Shown here: piece after piece, positions 18,444 through 27,630 of the stretch
Layout: every line of letters begins with the position of its first letter
Position numbering within the stretch: position 1 is the first letter of the stretch
Assembly (NCBI RefSeq): GCF_016278365.1
Contig: NZ_JADQBZ010000003.1
Coordinates: 62,001-126,000 of the forward strand
Source of the DNA: Methanolobus sp.
GTDB lineage: Archaea > Halobacteriota > Methanosarcinia > Methanosarcinales > Methanosarcinaceae
Reading direction: 5' to 3'
DNA length: 64,000 nucleotides
Made by a program: the position numbers and the translations under genes
Notes under the pieces: model-generated
Told to the model about the DNA's origin: nothing
Database searches by the model: none
Seen by the model: the letters and a program-made list of their open reading frames with translations, nothing else

Positions 18444-19799
18444 TTATGAATCCCCTTCCTCTTCAGATGCCCACATCTCTTTTTTCCACTGCTCAATTTC
18501 ATCTTTGGTCATTGACTCTGTATGTGTCATACCAAATACATCTTTCAAGATTCTTTCATGCATCTCTAACTTTTCATTCATTTTATCATAGTCAGGGTGC
18601 CCAAATTTAACGATTCGCATATCTTCTGCAATACTAAGAGAATCCATAACGGCAATAAATGCATTAATAATTTTTTCATCGGTAACTTTACCATAAGATT
18701 GAGTAACGTCTAATTTATGCCCCATTGCTATTTTTTTAACAGTGTCGCCTGCAACAGCAATTACTTCGCCCAAATGATGCCTCATTGCATGGGAACGTAA
18801 CGGAGAATAACCCCCATTAATACCCTTAACACCGTGGTCAAATTGCAATCTCGCATACATTTTGACGATGTTTTTCCCACCTAATGCACGTTTTGTGTCA
18901 TCATAGGAAATGATATCACCATCATTATCTAGTTTTATAACTGGTTTTTTCATTGCTTTTTTAATAAACAATTTATCGTTCTTCTCATTAAATACATGCC
19001 TTTGTAAGTAGGTCATTCTGTTACTGCTTGGATAAGGTGGTTGCCTGTTACGTTTTTCTAGATATTCCTCAATTAATAGACAACATTCATTAGATAGTAT
19101 TGTCGTGTATCTAATTCTAGTCTTTGACCTTTTCTTTTTTATAAGGCAATATTTAATTCTGTTTCCTTCTGAATCAGTAATTTCTCTAAGCCCGCTTTTA
19201 AAATCATCTACAGTAAGATTGCCAATATCAACAGCAGATAAACCACTAGAATAACCAGTTGCAATAATGCATTTTTCAATTAAATCGCTTTTATTGAATA
19301 TATCTAATAATTTTTCATGTTTTAACTGGTCGGTTATATTCTCCTGCCTATCAATAGTTTCTACATCATCAAATTTGATTTTAAAATCAATATTAATTTT
19401 AAGTCTTTTATAGAATTGCATCACATTTGTTACATCGTTGGATGCAGTTGACCCTCTTACTTTTCTAATATTGATTAACCAATACTTAAAGTCTAGAAGT
19501 AACTGCTCAATTCTAGTTTCATCTGATTGGATATTAAAAGAATTAATGAAATATTCAGCAGTCTTGCCTTTATTCTCAGATTCATCTTTATATTGATATT
19601 CCATTGCCTTACCGTATAAAATGGAAGGGGTGGCATCTCTCATGTTATAACTTTCATTATTTCGTAAAAAGTAAAGAAATTTACGAAATGATAATGCTTT
19701 GTTTCTCCTTGTATCTTTATTATTATACAGTGATACCCATTTTTGAAAAATTATATCCTCTGCAACAATGGAATCCATTTCTAAGAAAATATTATCCAT
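18444..19799 (-). CDS. Phage-type tyrosine recombinase, full length
   Basis: At 451 aa this has both an N-terminal core-binding region (residues about 20-150) and a C-terminal catalytic domain. The H-x-x-R box is HAMRHHLGE, followed by GHKLDVTQSYGKV with His and the presumed nucleophilic Tyr. Where the first catalytic Arg is expected (the GLR position of SGLRxxD), the sequence reads SGLSAVDIGNL, with Ser, so either the alignment differs in this archaeal subfamily or activity is altered. The C-terminus is a charged helix ending EEEGDS. It lies at the right boundary of the AT-rich region and is the best candidate for the island integrase. Confidence 0.75.
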   Translation of the reverse strand: MDNIFLEMDSIVAEDIIFQKWVSLYNNKDTRRNKALSFRKFLYFLRNNESYNMRDATPSILYGKAMEYQYKDESENKGKTAEYFINSFNIQSDETRIEQLLLDFKYWLINIRKVRGSTASNDVTNVMQFYKRLKINIDFKIKFDDVETIDRQENITDQLKHEKLLDIFNKSDLIEKCIIATGYSSGLSAVDIGNLTVDDFKSGLREITDSEGNRIKYCLIKKKRSKTRIRYTTILSNECCLLIEEYLEKRNRQPPYPSSNRMTYLQRHVFNEKNDKLFIKKAMKKPVIKLDNDGDIISYDDTKRALGGKNIVKMYARLQFDHGVKGINGGYSPLRSHAMRHHLGEVIAVAGDTVKKIAMGHKLDVTQSYGKVTDEKIINAFIAVMDSLSIAEDMRIVKFGHPDYDKMNEKLEMHERILKDVFGMTHTESMTKDEIEQWKKEMWASEEEGDS

Positions 19800-19866
19800 A
19801 CTATTCTAGATGTATCTCAAAATACATAAAAGCAATGCATCTCTCATGGAAGCATAATACCATCCG

Positions 19867-20319
19867 ATGCTGCTGTCACTGAAGATAGGCGGAGCGTGGA
19901 GCTATTCCGCAGAGCACCTTAAGTGTATCTCAGTCATGCAGGTTCATACAAACTATGATAAGACTACAAAGACCGGCAATACTATTGAAATGATCTACCT
20001 GCTGGTGAATCCTGAAACTGTGGCAAAAGAGGGAGTAGTGAATCGGCTGGAGAAATGCGGGAACCGGGAAGAGCGTGTGTTACTCACACGACCTTATTCC
20101 ATAACCCTCAGGGCTGAGAGGATAATAGCGGCAAATATCAGTACCGAAAAAAGGAAAATCACTGTACACGAGGTCTGGGAGAAAGTGGTTATGTTCACGG
20201 GTCCATCTGCGTTCTATGCTGCCCACGAGATGGAGCATCTGGAACATATTGAGATAGATGGGCTCCCAATGTGGGCATTTAAATATGAAATAGCAGATAC
20301 AGAACTCGGACCCGATTAA
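19867..20319 (+). CDS. Hypothetical protein, possibly 5'-truncated at the island boundary
   Basis: This 150-codon frame lies exactly where AT-rich DNA gives way to GC-richer DNA. The codon use is like the chromosome. The ATG at 19,867 has no clear SD and follows an in-frame TAA only four codons upstream in island-like DNA, so the true N-terminus may have been lost when the island inserted. The product has no signal peptide or membrane segment and contains HEMEHLEHIEIDG near the C-terminus, a His/Glu-rich stretch reminiscent of metal ligands. I do not recognise the family. Confidence 0.45.
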   Translation: MLLSLKIGGAWSYSAEHLKCISVMQVHTNYDKTTKTGNTIEMIYLLVNPETVAKEGVVNRLEKCGNREERVLLTRPYSITLRAERIIAANISTEKRKITVHEVWEKVVMFTGPSAFYAAHEMEHLEHIEIDGLPMWAFKYEIADTELGPD

Positions 20320-20379
20320 CGGGAAATAGTCGGAACTCGACCGATATGAATATTCATTTTTAAATACGTTTCCAGCTTC

Positions 20380-20844
20380 CTATTTTACCTCGCCTGTGCC
20401 CTTTAAGAAATTCAGCCATCGACGGGCCTCGGCAACTCTCTCATGAGAGAATGTTTCACGGAATTCCTTTTCCTTTTCTTTGGATGTACCCTCTTTAATT
20501 TCCTTGAGGTCCATCACCGTACGCATCAATCCTGCAGTTTCATCAAAAAGCTTGTCTGCTTCTTCCCTCGTAAGCTCTCCGGTCGCCAGCTCCAGTTCAT
20601 CTTCTTTTGCTTTTTCGTTGATATACAGGATGCACTTATTGATGAGACCCCGGTCCTCATCGTCAAGTTCCTCTTTCTTGAGAAGTTCCCACACGATACT
20701 ATGAAGATTGCACATCTTTCCCTTAATATCGCAATTATAAGGTATCTCTTTACCTACCCAGAAGAGGCGTGCATGTAACGCTGCTAGGAGTTGCTTTCTC
20801 TCCGTCTCTGTAATGAGTTCATCATCTTCAGGTGTTTCGTCCAT
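20380..20844 (-). CDS. DUF5788-like hypothetical protein
   Basis: From the ATG at 20,844, preceded by AGGGGAA, the product is 154 aa; an upstream in-frame ATG at 20,943 lacks an SD. It is a charged helical protein with HARLFWVGKEIPYNC, then CNLHSIVW and a long Glu/Lys-rich second half. This resembles DUF5788, a soluble archaeal family of unknown function. It stands alone and converges on the preceding gene. Confidence 0.6.
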   Translation of the reverse strand: MDETPEDDELITETERKQLLAALHARLFWVGKEIPYNCDIKGKMCNLHSIVWELLKKEELDDEDRGLINKCILYINEKAKEDELELATGELTREEADKLFDETAGLMRTVMDLKEIKEGTSKEKEKEFRETFSHERVAEARRWLNFLKGTGEVK

Positions 20845-21107
20845 AATTTCCCCTAAGATAAGCTGTTGGGCATGGCACAAATATGTTTTGAACCCATTTG
20901 AAGTCCGATATGTTCTACGAAGAGAACTGTAGCAGACATACAACCGGCAGGATACTGCATTGAACAGGCCATAAGCAACTATTAATAACTAAAGGAACTA
21001 AAAGAACTCCACGTAATTATTTATATATATAAATATAAGTCCCGGTGCCGGCTATCCCGGTTCAAGAATATGCCGGGCAGAGTCTACTATTGATCTAAGG
21101 TGTTGCT

Positions 21108-22079
21108 ATGGGAATGCTTAAAGATGTGAAATCCAAGGGTAAAATGAAAGCCGCCCAGAACTGGCTGAAAATGGCTGAAAATGCTAAAACCCCTGAAAAA
21201 CAGGTGGAATATTATACAAAAGCACTGGATGCCAATCCATATAACGCAGAGGCATGGTTCAGGAAGGGCAGGATCCTGGAGAAAATGGGGAACTTCGAGG
21301 AAGCAAAAAGATGCTTTGACCTTGCAATAGAAATTGATCCCGATTATCAGGGACTTGTCGGGAAAAAGCAATACGGCACAGAACTACCTGCGGATTATGA
21401 GGAACGCTCTGTATTCCCGGAGAACCGGATTCCGGAGGGAGTCTTACTTGAAGAGGAACTGGAAGAACAACTGGAGAACCAGCCGGAAGAGGAATGGATA
21501 GCAGAGAGTTCTGAAATGAGTGAAACTGCTTACAGGCCTCCGACAGGGGATGAATCTATATTCAGTAGCTTACCTAGTAAAGAAGATAATGTTCCTGATA
21601 GGGATTCCGATTTAGAGGAATCTGATTTCCGCGAATTCTCCCCGGAGATGGCGCAAGATGGTGAAACTCCTTTATTTACGCAAGCTTCTTATGAGGATAC
21701 ACCGCAGACAGATTTGAGCCCCAAAGCAGAAGTAGAAGGTACTGAAACTATTTTTGTATCGCCAGCTACATCAGAAGCGGACTTTTGGAGAGAATCTTCA
21801 CATGAAGACTTTAAGGAACTGAAGTTGGAATCTCAGGATAATACAGAAATAGATTCTCTGGGAAAGAATGATACTCCTAATGTGCAAGCCAAGGTAAAGT
21901 CTCCAGAAGGAACAGAATCACAAAACTCATTCGTGGGAGCACAGCCTGCCGTACTAAGTTCCGAAAAAGGAGGACTTCAGAATATGGATATCAGGATACC
22001 TATAAGTGAAACGATCAAGTTCTGGGCGATTGGCATTGTTGCAATGCTGATAGCATTCAAGGTCATGACCTATATCTGA
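21108..22079 (+). CDS. TPR protein with acidic linker and C-terminal membrane anchor
   Basis: The 323-aa product opens with a basic segment and two to three TPR units (residues about 15-85: EYYTKALDANPYNAEAWFRK, then CFDLAIEIDP). About 200 residues of low-complexity acidic, Ser/Thr-rich sequence follow, ending in one hydrophobic helix, FWAIGIVAMLIAFKVMTYI, at the extreme C-terminus. It is thus predicted to be a tail-anchored protein with its TPR head in the cytoplasm, probably a scaffold. Such TPR-acidic-TM proteins occur in methanogens without known function. It converges on the permease gene. Confidence 0.7.
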   Translation: MGMLKDVKSKGKMKAAQNWLKMAENAKTPEKQVEYYTKALDANPYNAEAWFRKGRILEKMGNFEEAKRCFDLAIEIDPDYQGLVGKKQYGTELPADYEERSVFPENRIPEGVLLEEELEEQLENQPEEEWIAESSEMSETAYRPPTGDESIFSSLPSKEDNVPDRDSDLEESDFREFSPEMAQDGETPLFTQASYEDTPQTDLSPKAEVEGTETIFVSPATSEADFWRESSHEDFKELKLESQDNTEIDSLGKNDTPNVQAKVKSPEGTESQNSFVGAQPAVLSSEKGGLQNMDIRIPISETIKFWAIGIVAMLIAFKVMTYI

Positions 22080-22114
22080 CCTCAATGCCCAAATATTTAC
22101 CACTTAAGGACGTT

Positions 22115-23359
22115 TCATAAAATACCGGACAGGAACAGCCAGTAGACACAGACCTGTGTGATGGTCAGAGGTATCCCTACCATTGCAAATTCCGTGAACT
22201 TAAGAGTGACATTACCTTTCTTTTCGGCATTCTGTATGATAATGACATTGCTTGCAGCCCCGAGGATTGACAGGTTGCCTGCAATAGTACTTCCTGCTGC
22301 AAGTGCCATCATCTGGAGAGACGTTATCTCTGCCTGTGAGAGAATCGGAAGGTAGAGGGCTACCAAAGGGACATTGGAAATGAACTGACTCAGAAGTACG
22401 CTTATTCCAAGTATCATGGGAATCGAGTTAATGTCAGCTCCCAGCGTGTCAACCCAATTCTGGAAGAAACCGGAGTCCCATACGCTTTCCATCAGGATGA
22501 ACATTGCTGCGAAGAAAACAAGCGTATGCCAGTCCATCTTTGTCAGTATCTCTTTTCTCCGGCTGCTCAAAACAAGCACCGGGAGTGCGGAGATAAGAGC
22601 TATATAGGTCAGCTTGAAATTGAAAGGAATACCTGCTGTTGTGACAAGTATCTTTGCCGCTACCAGCAGGAGAACCATTCCAAGGGAAACCTTCGCCCAT
22701 CTGGCAAGTCCTTGATCCGCAATCCGTGGTACGGAATGGTCAAGCGGGACCGGTGAGAAATGCTTCCTGAAAGATACTCTAAGCAGCAGATATGTTATCA
22801 GCAGATTCACAATCGTGGGGAGTAACAGATACCGTAGAAAGGTTACAAAAGGATTTGCTACGTTGCCACCCAGGGCAATCAGTAGATTCTGCGGGTTCCC
22901 GATTGGACTTATTACGCTTCCCGTGGTTACAGCAAAAGCCAGCGCCAAAAGCAATACTTTTGGGTCAATATTATGTTCCCTGGCAAGAAGCAGCATTACA
23001 GGCGTACCTATTATTGCCAGGGTATCGTTCATTAAAAATGCAGAAGCGAGCCCCATCCCGAACAGGACGTATAGTACCACAGCATCAACTGTGCCCGCGT
23101 TCCTGAAAAAGCGATATGAGAGGTGAGAGATATAACCGCTCATTTCCAGAGCCTGTCCGATGGCAAACATTCCAAAGAGAAAGAGCATGACATCCAAATC
23201 GATTGAATTAATGGCGTCGGAAATAGATATCTGACCCGTCAGGAGCACGCCAAGGGCACCAAGTGACATTATCTGCCAGATCCCAAACCTGATGTTACCT
23301 ATCTGTCTTACGGCAGTCAGGAGGAAAACCACTAATAGTATGATAACAGGCAGCGTCAT
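22115..23359 (-). CDS. ArsB/NhaD-superfamily ion permease (CitMHS/SLC13-like)
   Basis: At 414 aa with about 10-11 hydrophobic helices, this is a polytopic membrane transporter of the ion transporter superfamily. Signature segments are FLFGMFAIGQALEMSG, the first inverted-repeat loop FLMNDTLAIIGTPVML, GSVISPIGNPQNLLIA and the mirror loop FISNVPLVALYLPIL. The NDT and SNVP elements are typical of ArsB/NhaD/DASS transporters. The substrate (arsenite, Na+/H+, phosphate-like or dicarboxylate) cannot be settled. There is no arsR or arsC neighbour, so an arsenic role is not favoured. Confidence 0.82.
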   Translation of the reverse strand: MTLPVIILLVVFLLTAVRQIGNIRFGIWQIMSLGALGVLLTGQISISDAINSIDLDVMLFLFGMFAIGQALEMSGYISHLSYRFFRNAGTVDAVVLYVLFGMGLASAFLMNDTLAIIGTPVMLLLAREHNIDPKVLLLALAFAVTTGSVISPIGNPQNLLIALGGNVANPFVTFLRYLLLPTIVNLLITYLLLRVSFRKHFSPVPLDHSVPRIADQGLARWAKVSLGMVLLLVAAKILVTTAGIPFNFKLTYIALISALPVLVLSSRRKEILTKMDWHTLVFFAAMFILMESVWDSGFFQNWVDTLGADINSIPMILGISVLLSQFISNVPLVALYLPILSQAEITSLQMMALAAGSTIAGNLSILGAASNVIIIQNAEKKGNVTLKFTEFAMVGIPLTITQVCVYWLFLSGIL

Positions 23360-23554
23360 TAAGATGTTAGAATCAGGGATGATGATTAAATACTTATCTT
23401 CTCTGTAGTATTAAAGTGAGCGAGAATAGGATATTCGAAAAACTGCCTGATAGGACTCTGTTTCCCGGGCGGTTAGAATAATACTCTGTGAGAAGCTCGT
23501 TTTTATGGTGAAGGCATCTATACTTATCTAGAATGAAAGCGAAGAGTTTGAATA

Positions 23555-24286
23555 ATGTTTGGACGATTCAAGTATATGGATGATCAGTTCTACGGAGAGA
23601 TAAATAACGGAATCGTGACTTCCCGTGATGGGGATGGAAAAACCTATGAGATGGAGGAACTTGAAGTCCTTCCTCCCAGCAATCCCAGCAAAATAGTTTG
23701 TGTGGGACTTAACTATCATGATCATGCTGCTGAAGTCGGCATGAATGTACCTGATGAGCCGGTGCTTTTCATGAAGCCGCCTTCTGCTATTATAGGCCAA
23801 GGGGGTAAGATAATCTATCCCCGGAGCAGCCAGAGAGTTGATTACGAAGCAGAGCTTGCAGTGATAATTGGCAAAAGATGCAAGAACATTGATTATGACA
23901 GGGCCTGTGATGTTATTGCGGGATTCACTTGTTTCAATGATGTGACTGCCCGTGACCTCCAGAGCAGGGACGGCCAGTGGACAAGAGCCAAGAGTTTTGA
24001 TACCTTTGCGCCCGTGGGCCCCTTCATTATACCGGTAAGTGATTTTGATCCGGACAATGCTTACATAAAAGCCAGGGTCAATGGCGAGACAAAACAAGAT
24101 TCAAATACTTCCAATCTTATTTTTGATGTGCCGTACCTTATAGAATTCATATCCGGCATAATGACCCTTGAAGTTGGTGATATCATAGCCACCGGCACTC
24201 CGCCGGGAGTCGGGGAACTCAATCCTGGTGACACTGTGGAAGTAGAAATCGAGGGAATTGGAACTTTAAGGAATGAGGTTGTATAA
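23555..24286 (+). CDS. Fumarylacetoacetate hydrolase (FAH) family protein
   Basis: This 243-aa protein has the FAH fold hallmarks: KIVCVGLNYHDHAAE near residue 48, PVLFMKPPSAIIG, the metal-binding DYEAELAVIIGK (Glu ligands), FNDVTARDLQ, WTRAKSFDTFAPVGP and the terminal GDIIATGTPPGVG. Family members cleave or decarboxylate 2-oxo acids with Mg2+; the physiological substrate in methanogens is unknown. Length is right for the short FAH forms. Its stop overlaps the start of the winged-helix gene, so they are co-transcribed. Confidence 0.88.
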   Translation: MFGRFKYMDDQFYGEINNGIVTSRDGDGKTYEMEELEVLPPSNPSKIVCVGLNYHDHAAEVGMNVPDEPVLFMKPPSAIIGQGGKIIYPRSSQRVDYEAELAVIIGKRCKNIDYDRACDVIAGFTCFNDVTARDLQSRDGQWTRAKSFDTFAPVGPFIIPVSDFDPDNAYIKARVNGETKQDSNTSNLIFDVPYLIEFISGIMTLEVGDIIATGTPPGVGELNPGDTVEVEIEGIGTLRNEVV

Positions 24287-24585
24287 TGCTGTTTGACCAG
24301 GTGAACAGAGAACTGGAGCTCGCAGAACGTCACCTAATGGTTCTGAAGGCAGTGATAGAGCGTGGACCTATAGGCATACTTAAACTTGCCGAAGAAACCA
24401 GTATGCCTACCCATAAAGTGCGCTACTCACTTCGCATCCTGGAGCAGGAGAGGCTTATTAAGCCATCGACCCAGGGTGCTGTTGCAGGTGATGCTGTAGA
24501 AGAGTTCCTTTCCGGTTTCGATGCCAGCATAGGTGATGTGGTGTCAAAGGCAGCACGTATCAGGGACTTGGGCAAGCCTCTGTGA
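24286..24585 (+). CDS. Small winged-helix transcriptional regulator-like protein
   Basis: The 99-aa product has a helix-turn-helix in its middle: ILKLAEETSMPTHKVRYSLR, then ILEQERLIKPS, giving recognition helix and wing. The first half is a helix MLFDQVNRELELAERH that may dimerise. Its ATG overlaps the last base of the FAH gene, so the pair is one transcript. It may regulate its own operon or act as a general archaeal regulator. No ligand domain is present. Confidence 0.72.
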   Translation: MLFDQVNRELELAERHLMVLKAVIERGPIGILKLAEETSMPTHKVRYSLRILEQERLIKPSTQGAVAGDAVEEFLSGFDASIGDVVSKAARIRDLGKPL

Positions 24586-24739
24586 GCGTACATTTAAATC
24601 AGGTTGTAACAATTCAAACCTGTTCTTGCACGAACCAACACCCCTTCAGGAACATTTTGGAATATCCTGGAGCATCTTATACCTGGCAATATATTTTATC
24701 TTGTATCTACTTAAACTCATATCTTTACGGAGAATAGCG

Positions 24740-26449
24740 ATGACACTAACAGAAGACGACAAAAAGACTGTTGAGAAATATGCCCTCCAGAATGCTGTGA
24801 AATACGGCCAGGCACCTCAGATAGCTGCCGTGATGGGCCGCGTTATGGGCGAATGTCCGCATCTGCGCTGCAAAGCAAAGGATATGACTCCTTTCATACA
24901 GGAGGTATTGGGAGAAGTTGGAAAAGGCACCCCTGAGGATTGGCAGGCCCGCCTTGAACAGTTAGCTCCCGAACTTATAGAGGAGTTATGCGTCAAAAAG
25001 GAGCCGGACAAGGGACTCAAACCCCTGGAGAAGGCGGAGTGCGGAAATGTCGTGATGCGCTTTGCTCCAAACCCCAATGGGCCACCTACCCTGGGGAGTA
25101 CCAGAGGTATAATCGTGAACTCCGAGTATGTCAAAAAGTATGACGGCAAGTTCATCCTCCGTTTTGATGACACCGATACCCAGACAAAGCGGCCGATGCT
25201 GGAAGCCTACGACTGGTATATTGAGGACTGTAACTGGCTTGGTGCCAAGCCGGATGAGATCGTCATCGCTTCTGACAGGGTCCCGCTCTATTATGAGCAC
25301 GCAAGAACACTCATTGAGGGTGGTCACGCTTATGTCTGCTTCTGTGAGAGCGAGACTTTCAAGAAACTCAAGGATGCAAAAGAGGCATGTCCGCACAGGG
25401 ACATATCCCCTCAGGAGAACCTGGAGCAGTGGGACAAGATGCTATCGGGAGGATACCCGGAGAAGTCGGCAGTGCTGCGCATCAAGACCGACATCAAGCA
25501 CAAGGACCCGGCACTGCGAGATTTCGGAGCTTTCAGGATATTAAAGATGCCACACCCTCGCCCAGAAGTGGGGGACAAGTATGTCGTCTGGCCTCTGCTT
25601 GACTTTGAGGGCGCCATAGAGGACCATGTCCTGGGCATGACTCACATTATCAGAGGTAAGGACCTGATGGATAGTGAGAAACGCCAGACATACATATACA
25701 AATATCTTGGCTGGGACTATCCGGTAACGACTCACTGGGGCCGTGTGAAGATGCACGAGTTCGGCAAGTTCAGTACCAGCGGTCTTCGCTGTGCGATAGA
25801 GGAAGGCAGATACAATGGCTGGGATGACCCGCGTCTGCCTACGGTGCGCGCTATACGCAGACGTGGCATTCAGCCCGAAGCTGTCCGCAAGTTCATGATC
25901 GACATGGGTGTTGGCGAGACTGACATCAGCATCAGTCTTGATACTCTCTACGCCGAGAACCGGAAACTTGTGGAGCCAAAAGCCAACAGGTATTTCTTTG
26001 TATGGGACCCCGTGGAACTGGAAATCACTGGTGCGAATCCCTGCATAGCAAACCCGCCGCTGCATCCAACAGAGAACCGTGGCTGTCGTGAGATCGATGT
26101 GAATTCGAAAATCCTTGTGTGCAAAGAAGATGTGGAAAAGCTTGCAACCGGTTCAAAGATCAGGCTCAAGGACCTCTACAATGTGGAAGTCACATCAATG
26201 GAGCCTCTTCAGGTACATTATCTCGATGATTCCATCGCATCAGCGAAAAAGGATAAGATGCGAATCGTCCACTGGGCGCCGGTTGACGGTATCCCTGTAA
26301 AGGTTCTCTCTCCGGATGGTGAATTCACAGGCATCGGTGAGAAGCGGATAGCTACAGAGCTGGATAAGGTTGTTCAGTTCGAAAGGTTTGGATTCTGCCG
26401 GATCGACTCAGTGGGTGAGGAAGTAGTGGCATATTATACGCATAAGTGA
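24740..26449 (+). CDS. gltX: Glutamyl-tRNA synthetase, archaeal type
   Basis: The product (569 aa from ATG 24,740) charges tRNA-Glu; in archaea it also starts tRNA-Gln synthesis through the transamidation route. It has the archaeal class I GlxRS features: the HIGH-equivalent FAPNPNGPPTLGSTRG near residue 105, FDDTDTQTKRP, GMTHIIRGKDLM, the KMSKS-equivalent KFSTSG, and the C-terminal beta-barrel anticodon-binding region. A Cys/His set near the N-terminus (CPHLRCK) is common in this family. The frame extends upstream, but the ATG at 24,740 behind CGGAG matches the family N-terminus (MTLTEDDKK). A hairpin and T-rich run directly follow the stop. Confidence 0.95.
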   Translation: MTLTEDDKKTVEKYALQNAVKYGQAPQIAAVMGRVMGECPHLRCKAKDMTPFIQEVLGEVGKGTPEDWQARLEQLAPELIEELCVKKEPDKGLKPLEKAECGNVVMRFAPNPNGPPTLGSTRGIIVNSEYVKKYDGKFILRFDDTDTQTKRPMLEAYDWYIEDCNWLGAKPDEIVIASDRVPLYYEHARTLIEGGHAYVCFCESETFKKLKDAKEACPHRDISPQENLEQWDKMLSGGYPEKSAVLRIKTDIKHKDPALRDFGAFRILKMPHPRPEVGDKYVVWPLLDFEGAIEDHVLGMTHIIRGKDLMDSEKRQTYIYKYLGWDYPVTTHWGRVKMHEFGKFSTSGLRCAIEEGRYNGWDDPRLPTVRAIRRRGIQPEAVRKFMIDMGVGETDISISLDTLYAENRKLVEPKANRYFFVWDPVELEITGANPCIANPPLHPTENRGCREIDVNSKILVCKEDVEKLATGSKIRLKDLYNVEVTSMEPLQVHYLDDSIASAKKDKMRIVHWAPVDGIPVKVLSPDGEFTGIGEKRIATELDKVVQFERFGFCRIDSVGEEVVAYYTHK

Positions 26450-26479
26450 AAAGGGCTTTTTCTCTTTTCACATTCATTT
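26446..26479 (+). terminator. Hairpin terminator after gltX
   Basis: GTGAAAAG (26,446-26,453) pairs with CTTTTCAC (26,464-26,471) across a T-rich 10-base loop and is followed by ATTCATTTTT. It overlaps the gltX stop codon. An 8-bp stem plus a T run fits an archaeal terminator. Confidence 0.55.
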
Positions 26480-26594
26480 TTGGGTTTTCACTTATGTGCG
26501 ATAACTTCGATTCATTTTATCAATGTATTATCGATAACCTTTTTGCAGCAATAGTGGCTATATATTTTTGCAGCATCAGGTGATACTAATTATT

Positions 26595-27563
26595 ATGTCC
26601 GCCTACCCACGTCCCATTATTCTCATAAGCAAATGTCTGGGTTTCTCTTCCTGCCGGTATGATGGTCAGGTGATAGCCTCTCCTCTCACGGATAGCCTCA
26701 AACCTTATGTTGAGTTCATCACAGTATGTCCCGAATGTGAGATCGGGTTGGGAGTTCCGAGAAAACCTATACGCATCATTCTTGAAATTGGTGAATCCGG
26801 GGAAAAGAAGACTCTGGTGCAACCGGCCACTGGACTGGACCTGACTGAAACAATGGATGATTTCACGGCTGCATACCTGGATAAGTTTGTCACTGTAGAT
26901 GGAGCTATCCTCAAATCCAAATCACCGTCTTGCGGTTTCAAAAGCACGAAAGTGTTCTCTTCCGCCGGCAGCAGGGATTGCCTGCACCGTCAGGGCACAG
27001 GATTGTTTGCTGAAGGCCTGACGGGCCGTTATCCTTATCTGCCTCTCGTTGACGAGAAGCAGTTTGCAGATTCCGCGATGAGGGACCACTTCCTGACGCA
27101 GGTCTTTGCACTGGCCACATTCAGGAAGGTGGCCGGGTCGGGAAAGATGCGTGAACTCGTAGAATATCACACGTGCAACAAACTCCTTCTGATGGCTTAT
27201 GATAAGGGAACGATGGTCAGAATGGGTGATATTGTGGCTAACCACAGGAAGCGTCCTTTTGAGAAGGTCGCTGAGGATTACGAGCAGTGCCTGCGGGAAG
27301 TGCTCTCTGGGCAGGCAGGTGTTGGATCGGCCATCAATGTATTCATGCATGCAGCAGGTTATTTTTCAGACAGGCTGGACTCTGGTGAGAGGGCTCTTCT
27401 GGAAGACCGACTCCAAAAGTACCGAAAGGACAGTGCTCTGCTTGGTGAGTTGAAAGGGTTATTCATATCATGGGCAGTACGCTTTAATGTGGAATATCTC
27501 CTGCAACAAACTTACTTCTGCCCTTATCCTGAAGAACTGTCAGGTACTTTGCGGCAAGTTTGA
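26595..27563 (+). CDS. DUF523-DUF1722 fusion protein (YbgA-like)
   Basis: From the ATG at 26,595 (AGGTGAT upstream) the protein is 322 aa. The N-terminal half is DUF523: ISKCLGFSSCRYDG, CPECEIGLGVPR, then KSKSPSCGFKST, giving conserved cysteines suited to metal or cluster binding. The C-terminal half is DUF1722 (YbgA): FRKVAGSGKMRELVEYH, then KLLLMAYDKG. The fusion is widespread; in bacteria it lies near photolyase, and it is linked by some to tRNA or DNA repair, but its activity is not known. No photolyase lies nearby here. Confidence 0.85.
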   Translation: MSAYPRPIILISKCLGFSSCRYDGQVIASPLTDSLKPYVEFITVCPECEIGLGVPRKPIRIILEIGESGEKKTLVQPATGLDLTETMDDFTAAYLDKFVTVDGAILKSKSPSCGFKSTKVFSSAGSRDCLHRQGTGLFAEGLTGRYPYLPLVDEKQFADSAMRDHFLTQVFALATFRKVAGSGKMRELVEYHTCNKLLLMAYDKGTMVRMGDIVANHRKRPFEKVAEDYEQCLREVLSGQAGVGSAINVFMHAAGYFSDRLDSGERALLEDRLQKYRKDSALLGELKGLFISWAVRFNVEYLLQQTYFCPYPEELSGTLRQV

Positions 27564-27630
27564 TATGTGCGGACTTCATATTATTATATGGGATAACTGG
27601 CATACGTACGGTTATCAGGGGTAATGCAAG

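Larger units (their letters stand above)
1..19866. mobile_element. AT-rich accessory/defence island (left end outside window)
   Basis: From the left edge to about 19,860 the DNA is visibly much richer in A and T than the rest, in both genes and gaps. It carries defence genes, hypothetical proteins, a broken lipoprotein gene, two tyrosine recombinases and several gene-poor stretches of 400-700 bp. Immediately after 19,860 the sequence becomes GC-richer and housekeeping genes follow. This pattern fits an integrated genomic island or a succession of insertions. I found no flanking direct repeat or tRNA remnant at the right edge, and the left edge is outside the window, so the limits are inferred from composition. 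Confidence 0.5.

Noticed and set aside
22115-23359. Arsenite efflux pump ArsB
   Set aside because: The superfamily fits, but there is no arsR, arsC or arsA neighbour and the substrate cannot be told from the motifs.
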